Assembly: GCF_000616095.1 (NCBI RefSeq) | Contig: NZ_BAMS01000002.1 | Location: forward strand, 610,452 to 674,451 | Source: Sneathiella glossodoripedis JCM 23214 | Lineage (GTDB): Bacteria > Pseudomonadota > Alphaproteobacteria > Sneathiellales > Sneathiellaceae | DNA: 64,000 nt | Reading direction: 5' to 3' | In this document: positions 10,308-20,453 of the stretch, in pieces | Layout: every line of letters starts with the position of its first letter | Position numbering within the stretch: position 1 is the stretch's first letter | Position numbers and translations under genes: made by a program | Notes under the pieces: generated by a model | Database searches by the model: none | Told to the model about the DNA's origin: nothing | What the model saw: the letters and a program-made list of their open reading frames with translations, nothing else

Positions 10308-10334
10308 TTTGATCCTCCGTCATGTTGGAGATAC

Positions 10335-10378
10335 TTTATGTTCTCTTTTTGTTCCACAGTCAAACAAAAAGAGAACAT
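10335..10378 (-). promoter_or_regulatory. SOS-type promoter with LexA boxes inside a 16-bp inverted repeat
   Basis: On the minus strand, TTGACT (10363-10358), a 17-nt spacer and CATAAA (10340-10335) form a sigma-70-type promoter whose start would lie about 20 nt before the small peptide ATG. The spacer holds GAACAAAAAGAGAAC (10354-10340), a perfect match to the alphaproteobacterial LexA box GAAC-N7-GAAC. A second, one-mismatch box (GTTC-N7-GTTT, 10376-10362) lies on the other arm. Together they form a perfect 16-bp inverted repeat with a 9-nt centre. A LexA repressor bound there would block RNA polymerase. Confidence 0.7.
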
Positions 10379-10494
10379 TTAAAATATGACTTGTTTTTCA
10401 GATATTTAAAAATCACACAAAAAGTGTAATCTGGATTTTATTGGAATAAATATCGAATCAACGCACCGAATCGCAAGGCGTTGCAAGAATCATC
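10379..10494. other. Intergenic, no recognised feature
   Basis: AT-rich spacer between the SOS-like operator and the end of lolD. No ORF with a ribosome binding site, no tRNA and no convincing terminator was seen. The lolD transcript must end here or read through into the small peptide gene. Confidence 0.5.
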
Positions 10495-11172
10495 TTACTG
10501 AATTAGTTGGTGATCCCTCACCTGCACGATCCGATCCATCCGAGCGGCCAGTTCGGTATTATGCGTTGCGACAAGCGCAGCAACATTTCGGGATTTGAGC
10601 GAGGATACAAAATTTTCAAACACTAGATCTGATGTCTGTTCGTCCAGATTTCCTGTCGGCTCATCGGCCAACAACAAAGACGGATCATTGGCAAGTGCCC
10701 TAGCAATGGCAACGCGTTGCTGCTCCCCACCAGACAGTTTCGCAGGTCGATGGGTGACGCGATGTGACAATCCCATCATATCCAGTAATATAGTTGCCTT
10801 TTCTTGTGCCTGCTTTCTGGAAATACCTGAAATCAGATTTGGCATCATCACATTTTCCAGAGCCGAAAACTCCGGCAGCAGATGATGAAATTGATACACA
10901 AAGCCAATTTCATCCCGCCTCATTTCAGTCCGCTTGCGATCACTTGATCCAGTGCAGTCAACGGAATTTACAATAACCTTTCCGGAACTGGGTGGTTCAA
11001 GTAGTCCGGCGATCTGTAGCAGAGTGGATTTACCAGCACCGGACTGCCCAAGAAGCGCGACTACTTCCCCAGCTTTAATTTGCAAATTCACATTTTTAAG
11101 AATTTCCAGAGGTTGCGACCCTTGCTCGAACACGCGACCGACATTTTCCAAACTTAGAACGATATCACTCAT
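10495..11172 (-). CDS. lolD: Lipoprotein-releasing system ATP-binding protein LolD
   Basis: ATPase of the LolCDE-type ABC transporter that extracts outer-membrane lipoproteins from the inner membrane and hands them to LolA. From the ATG at 11172 it is 225 aa with Walker A GQSGAGKST, Q-loop region YQFHHLLPEFSALENV, signature LSGGEQQRVAIARALA, Walker B LLLADEPTGNLD and a switch His in VATHN. A longer reading starting at 11262 is an artefact of overlap with lolE; the true start overlaps the lolE stop by 8 nt. Confidence 0.95.
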   Translation of the reverse strand: MSDIVLSLENVGRVFEQGSQPLEILKNVNLQIKAGEVVALLGQSGAGKSTLLQIAGLLEPPSSGKVIVNSVDCTGSSDRKRTEMRRDEIGFVYQFHHLLPEFSALENVMMPNLISGISRKQAQEKATILLDMMGLSHRVTHRPAKLSGGEQQRVAIARALANDPSLLLADEPTGNLDEQTSDLVFENFVSSLKSRNVAALVATHNTELAARMDRIVQVRDHQLIQ

Positions 11173-12411
11173 ACCGGAGCGCCTCAATCGGATCGAGCCT
11201 TGCAGCTCGCCAGGATGGGTAAATTGTCGCCGCCAGAGAAATGACAAGCGCCATGATAACAACCGCGGTGACTTCGGATGGATCTACCTTTGCCGGCAGG
11301 TTCGACAGGAAGTAAATTTCCGCCGAAAATAATTCAGCGCCTGTGAGCCCCTCAATGGCATTTTTGATCCGGTCAATATTGGCGCAGAATCCCAACCCCA
11401 AGATAAAGCCAAACAATGTGCCCACAACACCAATGCTGGCGCCGGCGATAAAGAAAACCCGCATGATCATACCGCGGGTTGCCCCCATCGTTCTCAGGAT
11501 TGCGACATCGCGCCCCTTGTCTTTCACGAGCATTATCAGACTTGAAATAATGTTAAATGCAGCCACCAGAATGATCAGCGTCAAAATTAGAAACATCACA
11601 TTTCTCTCGACTTCGAGGGCATTAAAAAACGACGCCCTTGACTGCTGCCAGTCATAAATGAATGCCCGAATTGGAACAGCATTGATAATCTGCTGGCGGA
11701 TGGCCAAAGCACGATCTGGATCTGTTGCGAAAATCTCTAGTGCTGTAACACCTTCACCCAATTTGAAATACTTTTGCGCCGCCTGCAAAGACATATAAAT
11801 ATACCCACTGTCATATTCATACATTCCTGTATTGAACAGTCCCGCAATGACATAGGTTTTCACACGAGGGAGCGCCCCAACCACTGTCGAAGTGGTTTTT
11901 GGCGAGATCAGCTTGATACGGTCTCCACTTCGCAAGCCCAAAGACTGAGCCAATCTATAGCCGACAAGAACACTGCGGCCTTCCTCAAACCCTTCCCGGT
12001 TTCCATCAACAATATTCTGTGACAGGACAGTCAGCTTATCGAGTTCATCGGATGCCATTCCCCGAACGAGAGCTCCACTTGCGTTGGAGCCTGCCGCTGC
12101 CATCACCTGCCCTTGAATAAGCGGAGAGACACGGACCACTCCGTCAACATTCATAAGACTGTCAATTACGGTTGGTAATCAGTTAAGGGCTGGTTCTGCG
12201 GAGCCTTGATTTCATAATGACCGTTCATGCCAAGAATTCGATCTAGCAATTCAGCCCGAAAACCGTTCATGACTGACATAACAATAATCAGTGTGGCAAC
12301 GCCAAGACCAATTCCCAGAAATGAAAAAAGAGCAATGACAGAAATAAATCCTTCCTGTCGACGGGCGCGCAAATATCGTAGCGCCATAGTCCATTCAAAT
12401 CTGGAAAACAC
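11165..12411 (-). CDS. lolE: Lipoprotein-releasing system permease LolC/LolE (frame interrupted)
   Basis: Membrane subunit of the lipoprotein-release transporter. The first 80 residues (12411-12166) contain FSRFEWTMALRYLRARRQEG and the first transmembrane segment. The remainder (from about 12165 to 11165) has the periplasmic domain, three C-terminal membrane segments and the final SWRAARLDPIEALRYE. The frame breaks at about 12172: adding one A to CAACC (CAA ACC GTA ATT) gives the continuous reading TDYQTVIDSLMNVDGVV. Joined length is 415 aa, normal for the family. It overlaps lolD and starts 5 nt after proS. As in most alphaproteobacteria a single permease gene is present, so LolC and LolE cannot be told apart. 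Confidence 0.88.
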
Positions 12412-12416
12412 CTGTA

Positions 12417-13730
12417 TCAGCCCACCAATTTCTGCAACGCCGCTTCTGCCGAGAGTTCTTCTTTTTCTCCGCTGGCCCGATTTTTGACTTCAAAAACGCC
12501 ATTTTTAAGACCACGCGGCCCAACCGTCACCTGCCAAGGCAGTCCAATCAGGTCCATTGTTGCGAACTTACCGCCTGCCCGCTCACGCGTGTCATCATAG
12601 AGAACTTCGACACCCGCATTTTGCAGCTTGCCATAGAAATCTTCGCAGGCTGCATCACAGGCATCATCACCAGATTTAAGATTAATAAGCCCGACCTTGA
12701 AGGGAGCTACAGCCTCTGGCCAGATAATCCCGTTTTCATCATGGCAAGCTTCGATAATACCGCCGGCCAATCGTGACACACCAATTCCGTAAGAGCCCAT
12801 GGAAACAAGTGTTTCCTTGCCATCTGGCCCTGCGACCGAGGCACCGAATGGTTCGGAATATTTCTGGCCAAAATGGAAAATATGCCCAACCTCAATTCCT
12901 CTGCGGCTGACAAGATCCTCTTTGGCAATGGGACAGTTATCCGGATCATGCATCTCATCCGCAGCGGCATAATATCCTGTCCATTTATCTACGATCGCCT
13001 GCAATTCATCGGCTGAGTAGTCTTTATCTTCTGGTGTTTCCAGTGACAGGATATCCTTGTGATAGAAGACTTCGCTCTCCCCGGTATCTGCAAGAATAAT
13101 AAATTCATGCGAAAGATCACCGCCAATCGGGCCAGTATCGGCACGCAACGGAATGGCTTTGAGACCCATGCGAGCATATGTCTTCAAATAGGCCACAAAC
13201 ATCCGATTATAGGCAATTTTCGCACCTTCATAATCCAGATCGAACGAATAGGCGTCTTTCATCAAGAATTCGCGGCCGCGCATAACCCCAAATCTGGGGC
13301 GAACTTCATCACGGAATTTCCACTGAATATGATAGAGGTTCAAGGGCAAATCCTTGTAACTTTTCACATGAGAGCGAAAAATGTCTGTTACAAGTTCCTC
13401 GTTAGTGGGACCATACAGCATATCCCTGCCATGCCGATCTTCGATGCGAAGCATTTCCTTGCCATAATCATCGTATCGATTGGATTCACGCCACAAATCT
13501 GCCGACTGGATCGTTGGCATCAAAATTTCAATGGCACCCGCCTTGTCCTGTTCTTCACGAACGATCTGTTCGATCTTTTTAAGAACCCTGTGCCCTAGTG
13601 GCAACCAAGAATAAATACCCGCAGATGATTGCTGGATCATACCAGAACGTAGCATCAGGCGGTGAGACGCAATCTGGGCCTCTTTCGGATCTTCCTTGAG
13701 GGTTGGCATAAAATATCGGGAAAGACGCAT
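12417..13730 (-). CDS. proS: Prolyl-tRNA synthetase
   Basis: Class II aminoacyl-tRNA synthetase charging tRNA-Pro. The 437-aa product has motif 1 around [19 protein letters not shown], motif 2 in [25 protein letters not shown], motif 3 in [19 protein letters not shown], and a C-terminal anticodon-binding domain ([22 protein letters not shown]). It lacks the editing insertion domain of the 570-aa E. coli enzyme, as is usual in alphaproteobacteria. The gene sits 5 nt upstream of lolE in the same orientation. Confidence 0.96.
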   Translation of the reverse strand: MRLSRYFMPTLKEDPKEAQIASHRLMLRSGMIQQSSAGIYSWLPLGHRVLKKIEQIVREEQDKAGAIEILMPTIQSADLWRESNRYDDYGKEMLRIEDRHGRDMLYGPTNEELVTDIFRSHVKSYKDLPLNLYHIQWKFRDEVRPRFGVMRGREFLMKDAYSFDLDYEGAKIAYNRMFVAYLKTYARMGLKAIPLRADTGPIGGDLSHEFIILADTGESEVFYHKDILSLETPEDKDYSADELQAIVDKWTGYYAAADEMHDPDNCPIAKEDLVSRRGIEVGHIFHFGQKYSEPFGASVAGPDGKETLVSMGSYGIGVSRLAGGIIEACHDENGIIWPEAVAPFKVGLINLKSGDDACDAACEDFYGKLQNAGVEVLYDDTRERAGGKFATMDLIGLPWQVTVGPRGLKNGVFEVKNRASGEKEELSAEAALQKLVG

Positions 13731-13847
13731 GAAATCCTCAGTCAGGTTATAAATTTATCTGTCGGCACATGTGAGCCTAAAAGAAAGTATTTTCCAGTTT
13801 TTTATATTGAAATGGAAAGATTGCAAGGACTATCCATGGTGAAAGCC

Positions 13848-14294
13848 TTAATCTTCCTGCGAATAAACCTCATAACATTTATCACCCACTTCGACCAAGG
13901 CCTCTGTGGAGAGTTCCTGCCCGTTAAATGTTAGCCGGCCACTTGAAATCTGATATTCCAGCTTTCCAACTGCAACTTCGGCATTTTGCAGCTTTTCCGG
14001 GGGTGGATTGTCGTCCGAAAAAAGATCGGATAGCGGCAGTGAGAGGTCCAGAATGATTGTATCAGCGAGTTTCAGTTGGCTTCCCTCAATGTCAGCAGGG
14101 ACAACTTTATTGCCTCTGACATCAACACCAGGTTTATACGTGACGTCATTGCGTGCCAGATGACGATGAACCTGTCTGCAGCTTTTCTCATCCACCTCGA
14201 TGCGAACAGTCTCAGCACGGGCAAAATCCAATGAGCCCAGTTGCATAATGCTGGTAATCGCAGTAACTGCCAGAGGTATCCTGTAATTGCTCAC
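13848..14294 (-). CDS. Exported protein of unknown function
   Basis: A 148-aa product with a signal peptide: hydrophobic stretch in residues 7-25 and a likely cleavage after FARA (about residue 27). The mature part is mostly polar and predicted beta-rich, with two cysteines (one near its N-terminus in EKSCRQV, one near the C-terminus in GDKCYEV) that could form a disulfide. No known domain is recognised. It lies between proS and the DUF1467 gene, in the same orientation. Confidence 0.72.
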   Translation of the reverse strand: MSNYRIPLAVTAITSIMQLGSLDFARAETVRIEVDEKSCRQVHRHLARNDVTYKPGVDVRGNKVVPADIEGSQLKLADTIILDLSLPLSDLFSDDNPPPEKLQNAEVAVGKLEYQISSGRLTFNGQELSTEALVEVGDKCYEVYSQED

Positions 14295-14336
14295 TCGTCC
14301 CTCCCTTCCTGCACCAGCGGTATTATGCTTTGCCTG

Positions 14337-14591
14337 CTATTGCGCGATTAAAGACCGGTAATCCACCAGATCATATTCTATGCTGGCCCAGAACATTCCA
14401 AACAGAATACTGGTCACGATAGTCGTTGCGAGAAACTTCTTCCAGATTGCCGGATTTACCGGTGCACTTTCTGTCGTTCCGGGCACTACATCTCCGTCTT
14501 CATCCTGCGTTTTCACCCCCCAAGGCAGCACCGTAAAGAGGACAATAAACCAGGTAATACTGAAGACAACAAAACCAGTGACAATATTCAT
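14337..14591 (-). CDS. DUF1467 family membrane protein
   Basis: An 84-aa protein with two predicted membrane helices (about residues 5-25 and 54-72) joined by a polar loop rich in Asp/Glu. The LPWGVKTQDEDGDVVPGTTESAP pattern is characteristic of DUF1467, a small alphaproteobacterial family almost always found next to methylmalonyl-CoA epimerase and proS, as here. Function is unknown. Confidence 0.85.
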   Translation of the reverse strand: MNIVTGFVVFSITWFIVLFTVLPWGVKTQDEDGDVVPGTTESAPVNPAIWKKFLATTIVTSILFGMFWASIEYDLVDYRSLIAQ

Positions 14592-14603
14592 TCAAATACC
14601 TAT

Positions 14604-15008
14604 TTATACTTGTTCAAGTTCCACAAGTGTTCCGTCAAAATCCTTGGGGTGCAAAAAGAGGACCGGCTTACCATGTGCGCCAATTTTTGGCTCCCCGCTT
14701 CCCAATATCCGGGCACCTTCACTGACAAGTTTGTCCCGCGCAGCCAGAATATCATCCACTTCATAACAGATGTGATGAATTCCGCCGCTTTTGTTCTTCT
14801 CCAGAAATCCGGCAATAGGAGAATTTTCACCCAAAGGGTGGAGCAGTTCAATTTTAGTATTGTCCAATTCGACAAATACGACTGTTACACCATGATCAGG
14901 CTCATCCTGAGGCGCGCGAACTGTTGCCCCCAAAACATCCCGGTAGGTTTTGGAAGCAGCCTCCAGATCCGGGACTGCAATTGCAACATGATTTAAGCGA
15001 CCAATCAT
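14604..15008 (-). CDS. mce: Methylmalonyl-CoA epimerase
   Basis: Interconverts (2R)- and (2S)-methylmalonyl-CoA in propionyl-CoA catabolism. From the ATG at 15008 the product is 134 aa with the VOC (glyoxalase) fold. H7 in LNHVAIAV, the second metal His in GGIHHICYEVDD and Glu in the terminal LVELEQV match the metal ligands of the family. GARILGSGEPKIGAHGKPVLFLHPKDFDGTLVE is typical of the epimerase. A reading from 15056 is longer, but the ATG at 15008 has AAGGAT upstream and fits the fold start. It lies 22 nt after rnj. Confidence 0.93.
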   Translation of the reverse strand: MIGRLNHVAIAVPDLEAASKTYRDVLGATVRAPQDEPDHGVTVVFVELDNTKIELLHPLGENSPIAGFLEKNKSGGIHHICYEVDDILAARDKLVSEGARILGSGEPKIGAHGKPVLFLHPKDFDGTLVELEQV

Positions 15009-15030
15009 CAACTTATCCTTTTCTCTAACT

Positions 15031-16712
15031 TCAACCCTCTTGCGGGGCTTCTTCATCGTCTATGCGAACTACATATACATCGGTAATTGGCCTGCGACCA
15101 GATAACTTTCTAAAAAAACGCCGAATTGCTTGACTTGCTGCGGTTTCGACAGCGTCATCTCGCAAACGCTCCGAGCGGGATAATTCGTAATGAGAGCGGA
15201 TGATGGCGTCTTTTATTTCTTCGTGCAATTTAGGAAAGTTTGCCTCTTCCACTACACCGCGCAGACGGACAACCGGATCTTCGCTGATACGCCCTTTCTC
15301 ATCAACACCAGAAGTGCGCTGGCAGCTCCATTAAATACGAGCTTGCGCCGGGTCGACAGAAATTCACCATCAAGTGCCGTAAGGCCACCTGCATCCACGG
15401 CAAACCGTCCAGAGGGAACTGTGCCGATAATATTCGGCCCATCCGGTGCCAATTGTAAAACATCACCATTATTAATGGCGACAGCATGTTTTACTCCCAA
15501 AGAAAGCGCCAGTTCACAATGCTCTGCCAGATGACGGGCTTCCCCATGCACAGGTACCGCAATTTGCGGTTTCACAGTCTCATACATTTTTTCCAGCTCA
15601 TCGCGCGCAGGATGACCGGATACATGCACGAACTCATCCGCTTCCGTGATCACATTGATATTCTGCTCACTCAGCTCGTTATGCAATGCATAAAGGGTTT
15701 TCTCATTTCCCGGAATAACTTTAGATGAAAAAATCACCGTATCGCCTGCGCTGAGCGACACTTGGGGATGGTTTCCGCTCGCGATACGAGCCATGGCCCC
15801 TCTGGGCTCCCCCTGACTGCCAGTACACAGAAGGAGTACTTTTTCACGCGGCAGATATCCATAATCCTTTTCAGTTAAAAACTGAGGGAGATCAGAGAGA
15901 TAACCGGACTTTTTAGCAGCTTCCGTCATCTTATGAAGGGATCTGCCAACCAGCACAACATGCCGGTCATGGCGCTCAGCGATTTTGGCAATTGTACAGA
16001 CACGGGCGATATTGGACGCAAACGTGGTAACCGCCACACGCCCCTCTTTAATACGCCCCAGCAACTCATCAAGGCTGTCCTGAACATCACCTTCTGATCC
16101 AGATAAACCAGACTTGAAGACATTCGTAGAGTCACATATCATCGCCAGGACATCACCGTCAGCCATATCAGACATACGATCCATATCGCTAACCGGACCA
16201 ATGACGGGATCAGGATCCAGTTTCCAGTCACCACTATGCATCACCCGGCCATATGGCGTGGAGATCATCAGTGCCTGCATTTCGGGAATGGAATGGGTAA
16301 GACCGATAAAATCCATCTTGAAATCACCCAAAACCAGTGAACTGCCCGGGGATATGACATTCACATCCACCAGATCGGCAATCCCCTCTTCCGTCAGTTT
16401 GTTATGCAGAATTTCGGAAGTGAACGGACTGCAATATACAGGACACAAAAAGTCTGGCCAAAGCCGTGCGACAGCCCCCACGTGATCTTCGTGAGCGTGC
16501 GTGATGACAAGCCCCAAAAGATCGTCTTTTCTTTCTGCAATAAAGGAAGCGTCAGGGACAATTACATCAATACCGGGCGCGCGATCATCAGCGAAGGAAA
16601 TACCGCAATCGACCATCAACCATTTGCCATTGCAGCAATACAGGTTGAGGTTCATGCCAATTTCACCGCTCCCACCCAAGGGGAGAAAAACCAGTTTGTC
16701 GTTAAAATCCAT
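15031..16712 (-). CDS. rnj: Ribonuclease J (frame interrupted)
   Basis: Metallo-beta-lactamase/beta-CASP nuclease with 5'-exo and endonuclease activity in rRNA and mRNA processing. The first part (16712-15252) has the zinc motif THAHEDHVGA, HSGDWKLDPDP, the beta-CASP domain and VHGEARHLAEH. The frame breaks at about 15303: restoring one G (TTG GAT GAG for TTGATGAG) joins LLVLDEKGRISEDP to the C-terminal domain ending in SGRRPITDVYVVRID. Joined length is 560 aa, as expected. It is followed closely by mce. Restoring the G and translating would reproduce the family C-terminus. Confidence 0.88.
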
Positions 16713-16797
16713 GATGTGCCTTTATATAATAAGCCATTCATCTAGCAGTAATTACCACCAGAAGAAAGTTCATTATCGGTTTTAACTGGCACTGTAA

Positions 16798-17261
16798 TCA
16801 GGGTTTGATGAAATCTGGAAACTCAAAATCATCTGCAAGCCCCAGCCAGGCTCGCACTTTTTGCTCCAAATCCTGCTCTGTATCCAGAAATGTCCTGTAG
16901 GTAACAGAGAAATCACTCATGGATGCGATTAACAGACGCATTGATCGGTGCTCTAGATTATCGTTAAGTAGCATCGCCTGCCTGAAACTGCCAATTCGCT
17001 CCACCCGGCGGTGCAGCGTACTTGCAATTTGAGCAATATCTTCAGCCGAAATATTGCAACGGCACCCACGCATATCAACGAGCCGATTAAGATTTGGCCT
17101 ATGCGGGAATCTTCAATTATAACGCCCTGCCTTGCGATGATTTCCGCGGGCGTTACCGACCCATAATGCTTTACGAAGACACAAGCCACCTCGTCAGAGA
17201 TTTCGTATCTAAAGTCTTGCGCCAACGATCTTTCAATTTTCGAGGTTAAGGATTTCCACAT
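16798..17261 (-). CDS. Hypothetical protein (frame interrupted)
   Basis: Unrecognised alpha/beta-looking protein of about 154 aa. The 5' part starts at ATG 17261 (GGTGGA upstream) with WKSLTSKIERSL, and a GSVTPAEIIARQGVIIED segment. At about 17083 the frame shifts: inserting one base (ATC GGG CTC GTT GAT) continues as GLVDMRGCRCNISAEDIAQIAS. The C-terminal part has RRVERIGSFRQAMLLNDN and ends at 16798. The LxDxRG pattern recalls STAS- or SpoIIAA-like single-domain proteins, but this is only a resemblance. It is separated from coaX and rnj by AT-rich gaps. Confidence 0.6.
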
Positions 17262-17423
17262 GATATCCACCCACGTACTGTTCTTCTGAAAGATTCTTCC
17301 ACTATTATATTATAGTAATAAATATATTACAAAACATTGAAAATTGTATATAAAGTGATGAAAAACACAAAATTTTACGCACCTGATTTTTAAATCAGAC
17401 CACAAGCATTTGATTTTATTAAG

Positions 17424-18191
17424 TTATGTGTTTTTATAAAAAATCTCAACAAGGCCGCTTAATGTAAGATCTTTGTCAATATGATCAATACTATCGGTCC
17501 CTTTTGCAAACAAACTGGCAAGCCCGCCGGTTGCAATTGTTTTTAAGTCGGATCCATATTCCACCTTCATTCTGGTGATTAACCCTTCGATCATGGAAAT
17601 ATAACCCCAGAAAATTCCAGACTGCATACAGGCGACAGTATTTTTACCAATTACCCGTTCCGGTCTTTCAACCGCAATTCTGGGTAATTTTGCTGCAGCA
17701 GCGTGAAGCGCATCCAGGCTTAGATTTACACCCGGTGCTATGATGCCACCTGCATAATTTCCATCTGCATCGACGACATCAAGCGTAGTCGCTGTTCCAA
17801 AATCAATGACAATCAAAGGCCCGCCATATTTGGAATGGGCTGCAACCGCATCAACCAGTCTGTCAGCGCCTGCTTCTTTCGGGTTATCAATTTGTGGGAC
17901 CATACCAAGATCTACATCTGGATCACCGATCACCAGCGGAGTACAGGAGAAATACCGTTTACATAACCCGACAAGGTTAAAAAGCGCACCCGGTACAACA
18001 GTCCCAATAATGACGTTCTTGATGTCGCTGGTTTTCAGATCATCGATGGCCATCGCCTGAGTCAGCCAAACACCATATTCCTCGGCAGTGCGTGAAGCTG
18101 AGGTTGCAATTCGCCACTCCTTCACCAGGCTTTTTCCAGAAAAGGCCGCAAAAGTTATATTCGTATTTCCAACGTCAACTGCCAGTAACAT
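17424..18191 (-). CDS. coaX: Type III pantothenate kinase
   Basis: First step of coenzyme A synthesis, phosphorylating pantothenate. The 255-aa product has the ASKHA-fold motifs AVDVGNTN near the start, KEAGADRLVDAVAAH in the middle and VIDFGTATTLDVVDADG, then GGIIAPGVNLSLDALH and the adenine-side ATGGLASLF. It lies between birA and the gene at 16798-17261, the usual alphaproteobacterial nuoN-birA-coaX-rnj order. Confidence 0.96.
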   Translation of the reverse strand: MLLAVDVGNTNITFAAFSGKSLVKEWRIATSASRTAEEYGVWLTQAMAIDDLKTSDIKNVIIGTVVPGALFNLVGLCKRYFSCTPLVIGDPDVDLGMVPQIDNPKEAGADRLVDAVAAHSKYGGPLIVIDFGTATTLDVVDADGNYAGGIIAPGVNLSLDALHAAAAKLPRIAVERPERVIGKNTVACMQSGIFWGYISMIEGLITRMKVEYGSDLKTIATGGLASLFAKGTDSIDHIDKDLTLSGLVEIFYKNT

Positions 18192-18241
18192 AATCGCACC
18201 CCACTCAGATCTGTCTTTATTTTTATTCTTTTAAACTCGCG

Positions 18242-19009
18242 TCAGGAAAAGAACACCTCTCCTGCAGTCACCAATCTTGTGGACCCATCGGGCATTGTCA
18301 AGACCAGAGCACCGCTTTCATCCAGATCCTTAAAAATACCATTGAAACTTTCGTTTGCGAGTTTGACAATCACTGGATCGCCAATGCCGCCTGCCCGCTT
18401 AAGCCATTCATGCCGTATAAAATTAAAACCGCTGGCGCGCCAGTTATCATAAAGATCCAGCAGATTGGTGCAGTATCTCTCCAATACGCTTTCAAGCTTG
18501 GCTGTCCCCCCTTCATTCTTGATGGAAGTTGCCGGCAAACCGTCGGTTTTTGTAGGGTATGTGGCAATATTGACGCCAGTTCCAATTATTAGCCAATCGA
18601 CGCGATTATGGGTATTGCTTTTACTTTCCAGCAATATACCAGCCGTTTTCTTGCCGTTGAGCAAAATGTCATTGGGCCATTTTAGTGTGGCCCTGCAGGA
18701 AGGAGGAAGACAAGGCGTAATAGCCTCATACAAGGCCACCGCAACCATAAAAGAAAGCTTGGCCCCCTCAACAGCGGACACATTTGGCCTCAGTAATACC
18801 GAGCAATACAGATTACCAGCAGGACTGGACCAGTCGCGCCCTCGCCTGCCAACACCATTTTCCTGCTTTAATGACCAGACGAGCTGCCCTTCATTCGCAC
18901 CCAGATCAGCAAGGCGTCTTGCCTCGATATTGGTGCTGTCAATTGTCTGAAAGGCAGAGAGTGTAAAAAAGGGCGACAGATTAATGTCGCCCTGATTTGA
19001 AATAATCAC
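18242..19009 (-). CDS. birA: Biotin--[acetyl-CoA-carboxylase] ligase
   Basis: Makes biotinyl-AMP and transfers biotin to carrier proteins. The 255-aa product is the catalytic and C-terminal domain only: [19 protein letters not shown] biotin/AMP loop, [18 protein letters not shown] with the catalytic lysine, and IGTGVNI. It lacks the N-terminal winged helix of E. coli BirA, so it is not expected to act as a repressor. The start overlaps the nuoN stop by 4 nt, tying it to the nuo operon. Confidence 0.95.
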   Translation of the reverse strand: MIISNQGDINLSPFFTLSAFQTIDSTNIEARRLADLGANEGQLVWSLKQENGVGRRGRDWSSPAGNLYCSVLLRPNVSAVEGAKLSFMVAVALYEAITPCLPPSCRATLKWPNDILLNGKKTAGILLESKSNTHNRVDWLIIGTGVNIATYPTKTDGLPATSIKNEGGTAKLESVLERYCTNLLDLYDNWRASGFNFIRHEWLKRAGGIGDPVIVKLANESFNGIFKDLDESGALVLTMPDGSTRLVTAGEVFFS

Positions 19010-20439
19010 TGGAACAATATACTTGCTGCTGCACCAGCTTCTTCGGTCAATGGCGTTGGGTACGCCACAAAGAAAACAGTGAAGATGGTGGCGACAATCA
19101 TGATCACCCGAAGCGGTTTGGTGATTGGCTCAAAGGCCTCTTTTGCTTCATCGAAATACATGATTTTAACAATACGAATATAGTAGAAGGCGCCAACGAC
19201 TGATGTAAGCAGGCCAATGATTGCCAGCGGATACAATCCTGCATCGATCGCGGCAACAAACACATAGAACTTGCCAAAGAAACCAGCCAGCGGCGGAATA
19301 CCTGCGAGCGAGAACATGAACATCATTAGCGCAAAGGCCATCAGGGGGTGGTTTTTCCCAAGTCCCGCCAGTTCGGAAATATCCTCAACCATTCCATCCT
19401 TGTGACGCATGGACAGGATGATTGCGAAAGTTCCCAAATTCATGACAAGATAAATGGTCAAATAAACCAGAACACCACTCACACCTGCTTCGGTACCCGC
19501 GGCCAGGCCAACAAGTGCATAACCGATATGACCGATTGAGGAATAAGCCATCAATCGCTTGATATTTTTCTGGTTAATAGCCGCAAATGCGCCAAGACCC
19601 ATAGAGGCGATGGAGACAAAGACAATAATCTGTTGCCATTGATCCACCAGCTCACCAAAGGGCATAATGAAGGCCCTAATGAACAAGGCCATACCCGCAA
19701 TTTTTGGCGCCGCTGCAAAGAACGCCGTCACAGGTGTTGGAACACCTTCGTAAACATCAGGCGTCCACATGTGGAACGGAACCGCAGAAACCTTAAAGGC
19801 AAGTCCTGCGATCAGGAAGACAATTCCGACAAGCAGGCCAAGGCCAGCTTCTGATCCGGTAACCGCATTGGCGATTCCAGCAAAACTTGTTGTTCCGGTA
19901 AAACCGTAGATCAGCGAACAGCCATACAGCAGCATGCCCGATGAAAGGGCGCCCAGCACAAAATATTTCAGGCCAGCCTCAGTTGCACGGGTGCTATCAC
20001 GGCGGAAAGCCGCTGTCACATAAAGCGACAGGCTCATAAGCTCGATACCCAGATACAGGCTCATCAGGTCGCTGGCGGAAATCATCACCATCATACCCAA
20101 TGTGGCAATCACAATGAGTACGGGAAATTCAAACCGATCCATCTTTTCGCGGAGATTGAAGTCCATGCACATGATGATTGCAATTGCCGATGCGCCTAGC
20201 GCAAGAACCTTCATAAAGACGGCAAAGCTGTCCACAATAAAGATGTTGGAGAATGTGACCTGACTGCCGCCCTCACCCATCAGAACAAGGATCAGTGCTA
20301 CAACCAGGGAAATTACCGCAAGCCACGATACCGGGACGAAGGCATCTTTCTTTTTGTAGACACCGAACATGAGCAGTGCCATGGCGGCAATCGCGAGAAA
20401 AATTTCCGCTGAAGCGATTGAAAATTCAGGCATAACCAT
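19006..20439 (-). CDS. nuoN: NADH-quinone oxidoreductase subunit N
   Basis: Antiporter-like proton-pumping subunit of complex I in the inner membrane. The 477-aa product has about 14 membrane helices and the [40 protein letters not shown] and [16 protein letters not shown] blocks that carry the conserved charged residues. It is the last nuo gene, starting 15 nt after nuoM and overlapping birA. Confidence 0.97.
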   Translation of the reverse strand: MVMPEFSIASAEIFLAIAAMALLMFGVYKKKDAFVPVSWLAVISLVVALILVLMGEGGSQVTFSNIFIVDSFAVFMKVLALGASAIAIIMCMDFNLREKMDRFEFPVLIVIATLGMMVMISASDLMSLYLGIELMSLSLYVTAAFRRDSTRATEAGLKYFVLGALSSGMLLYGCSLIYGFTGTTSFAGIANAVTGSEAGLGLLVGIVFLIAGLAFKVSAVPFHMWTPDVYEGVPTPVTAFFAAAPKIAGMALFIRAFIMPFGELVDQWQQIIVFVSIASMGLGAFAAINQKNIKRLMAYSSIGHIGYALVGLAAGTEAGVSGVLVYLTIYLVMNLGTFAIILSMRHKDGMVEDISELAGLGKNHPLMAFALMMFMFSLAGIPPLAGFFGKFYVFVAAIDAGLYPLAIIGLLTSVVGAFYYIRIVKIMYFDEAKEAFEPITKPLRVIMIVATIFTVFFVAYPTPLTEEAGAAASILFQ

Positions 20440-20453
20440 TTTTCAAAACCTAC

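Noticed and set aside
10338-10378. The 16-bp inverted repeat as an intrinsic terminator for lolD
   Set aside because: No T-run follows it on the minus strand, while a -35/-10 pair and a LexA-type box coincide with it.
15252-16712. A naturally short RNase J
   Set aside because: The missing C-terminal domain is present right downstream in another frame and joins after one added G.
17385-17405. CTGATTT/AAATCAG hairpin after coaX as a terminator
   Set aside because: Short AT-rich stem and no T-run directly after it on the minus strand; left unannotated.
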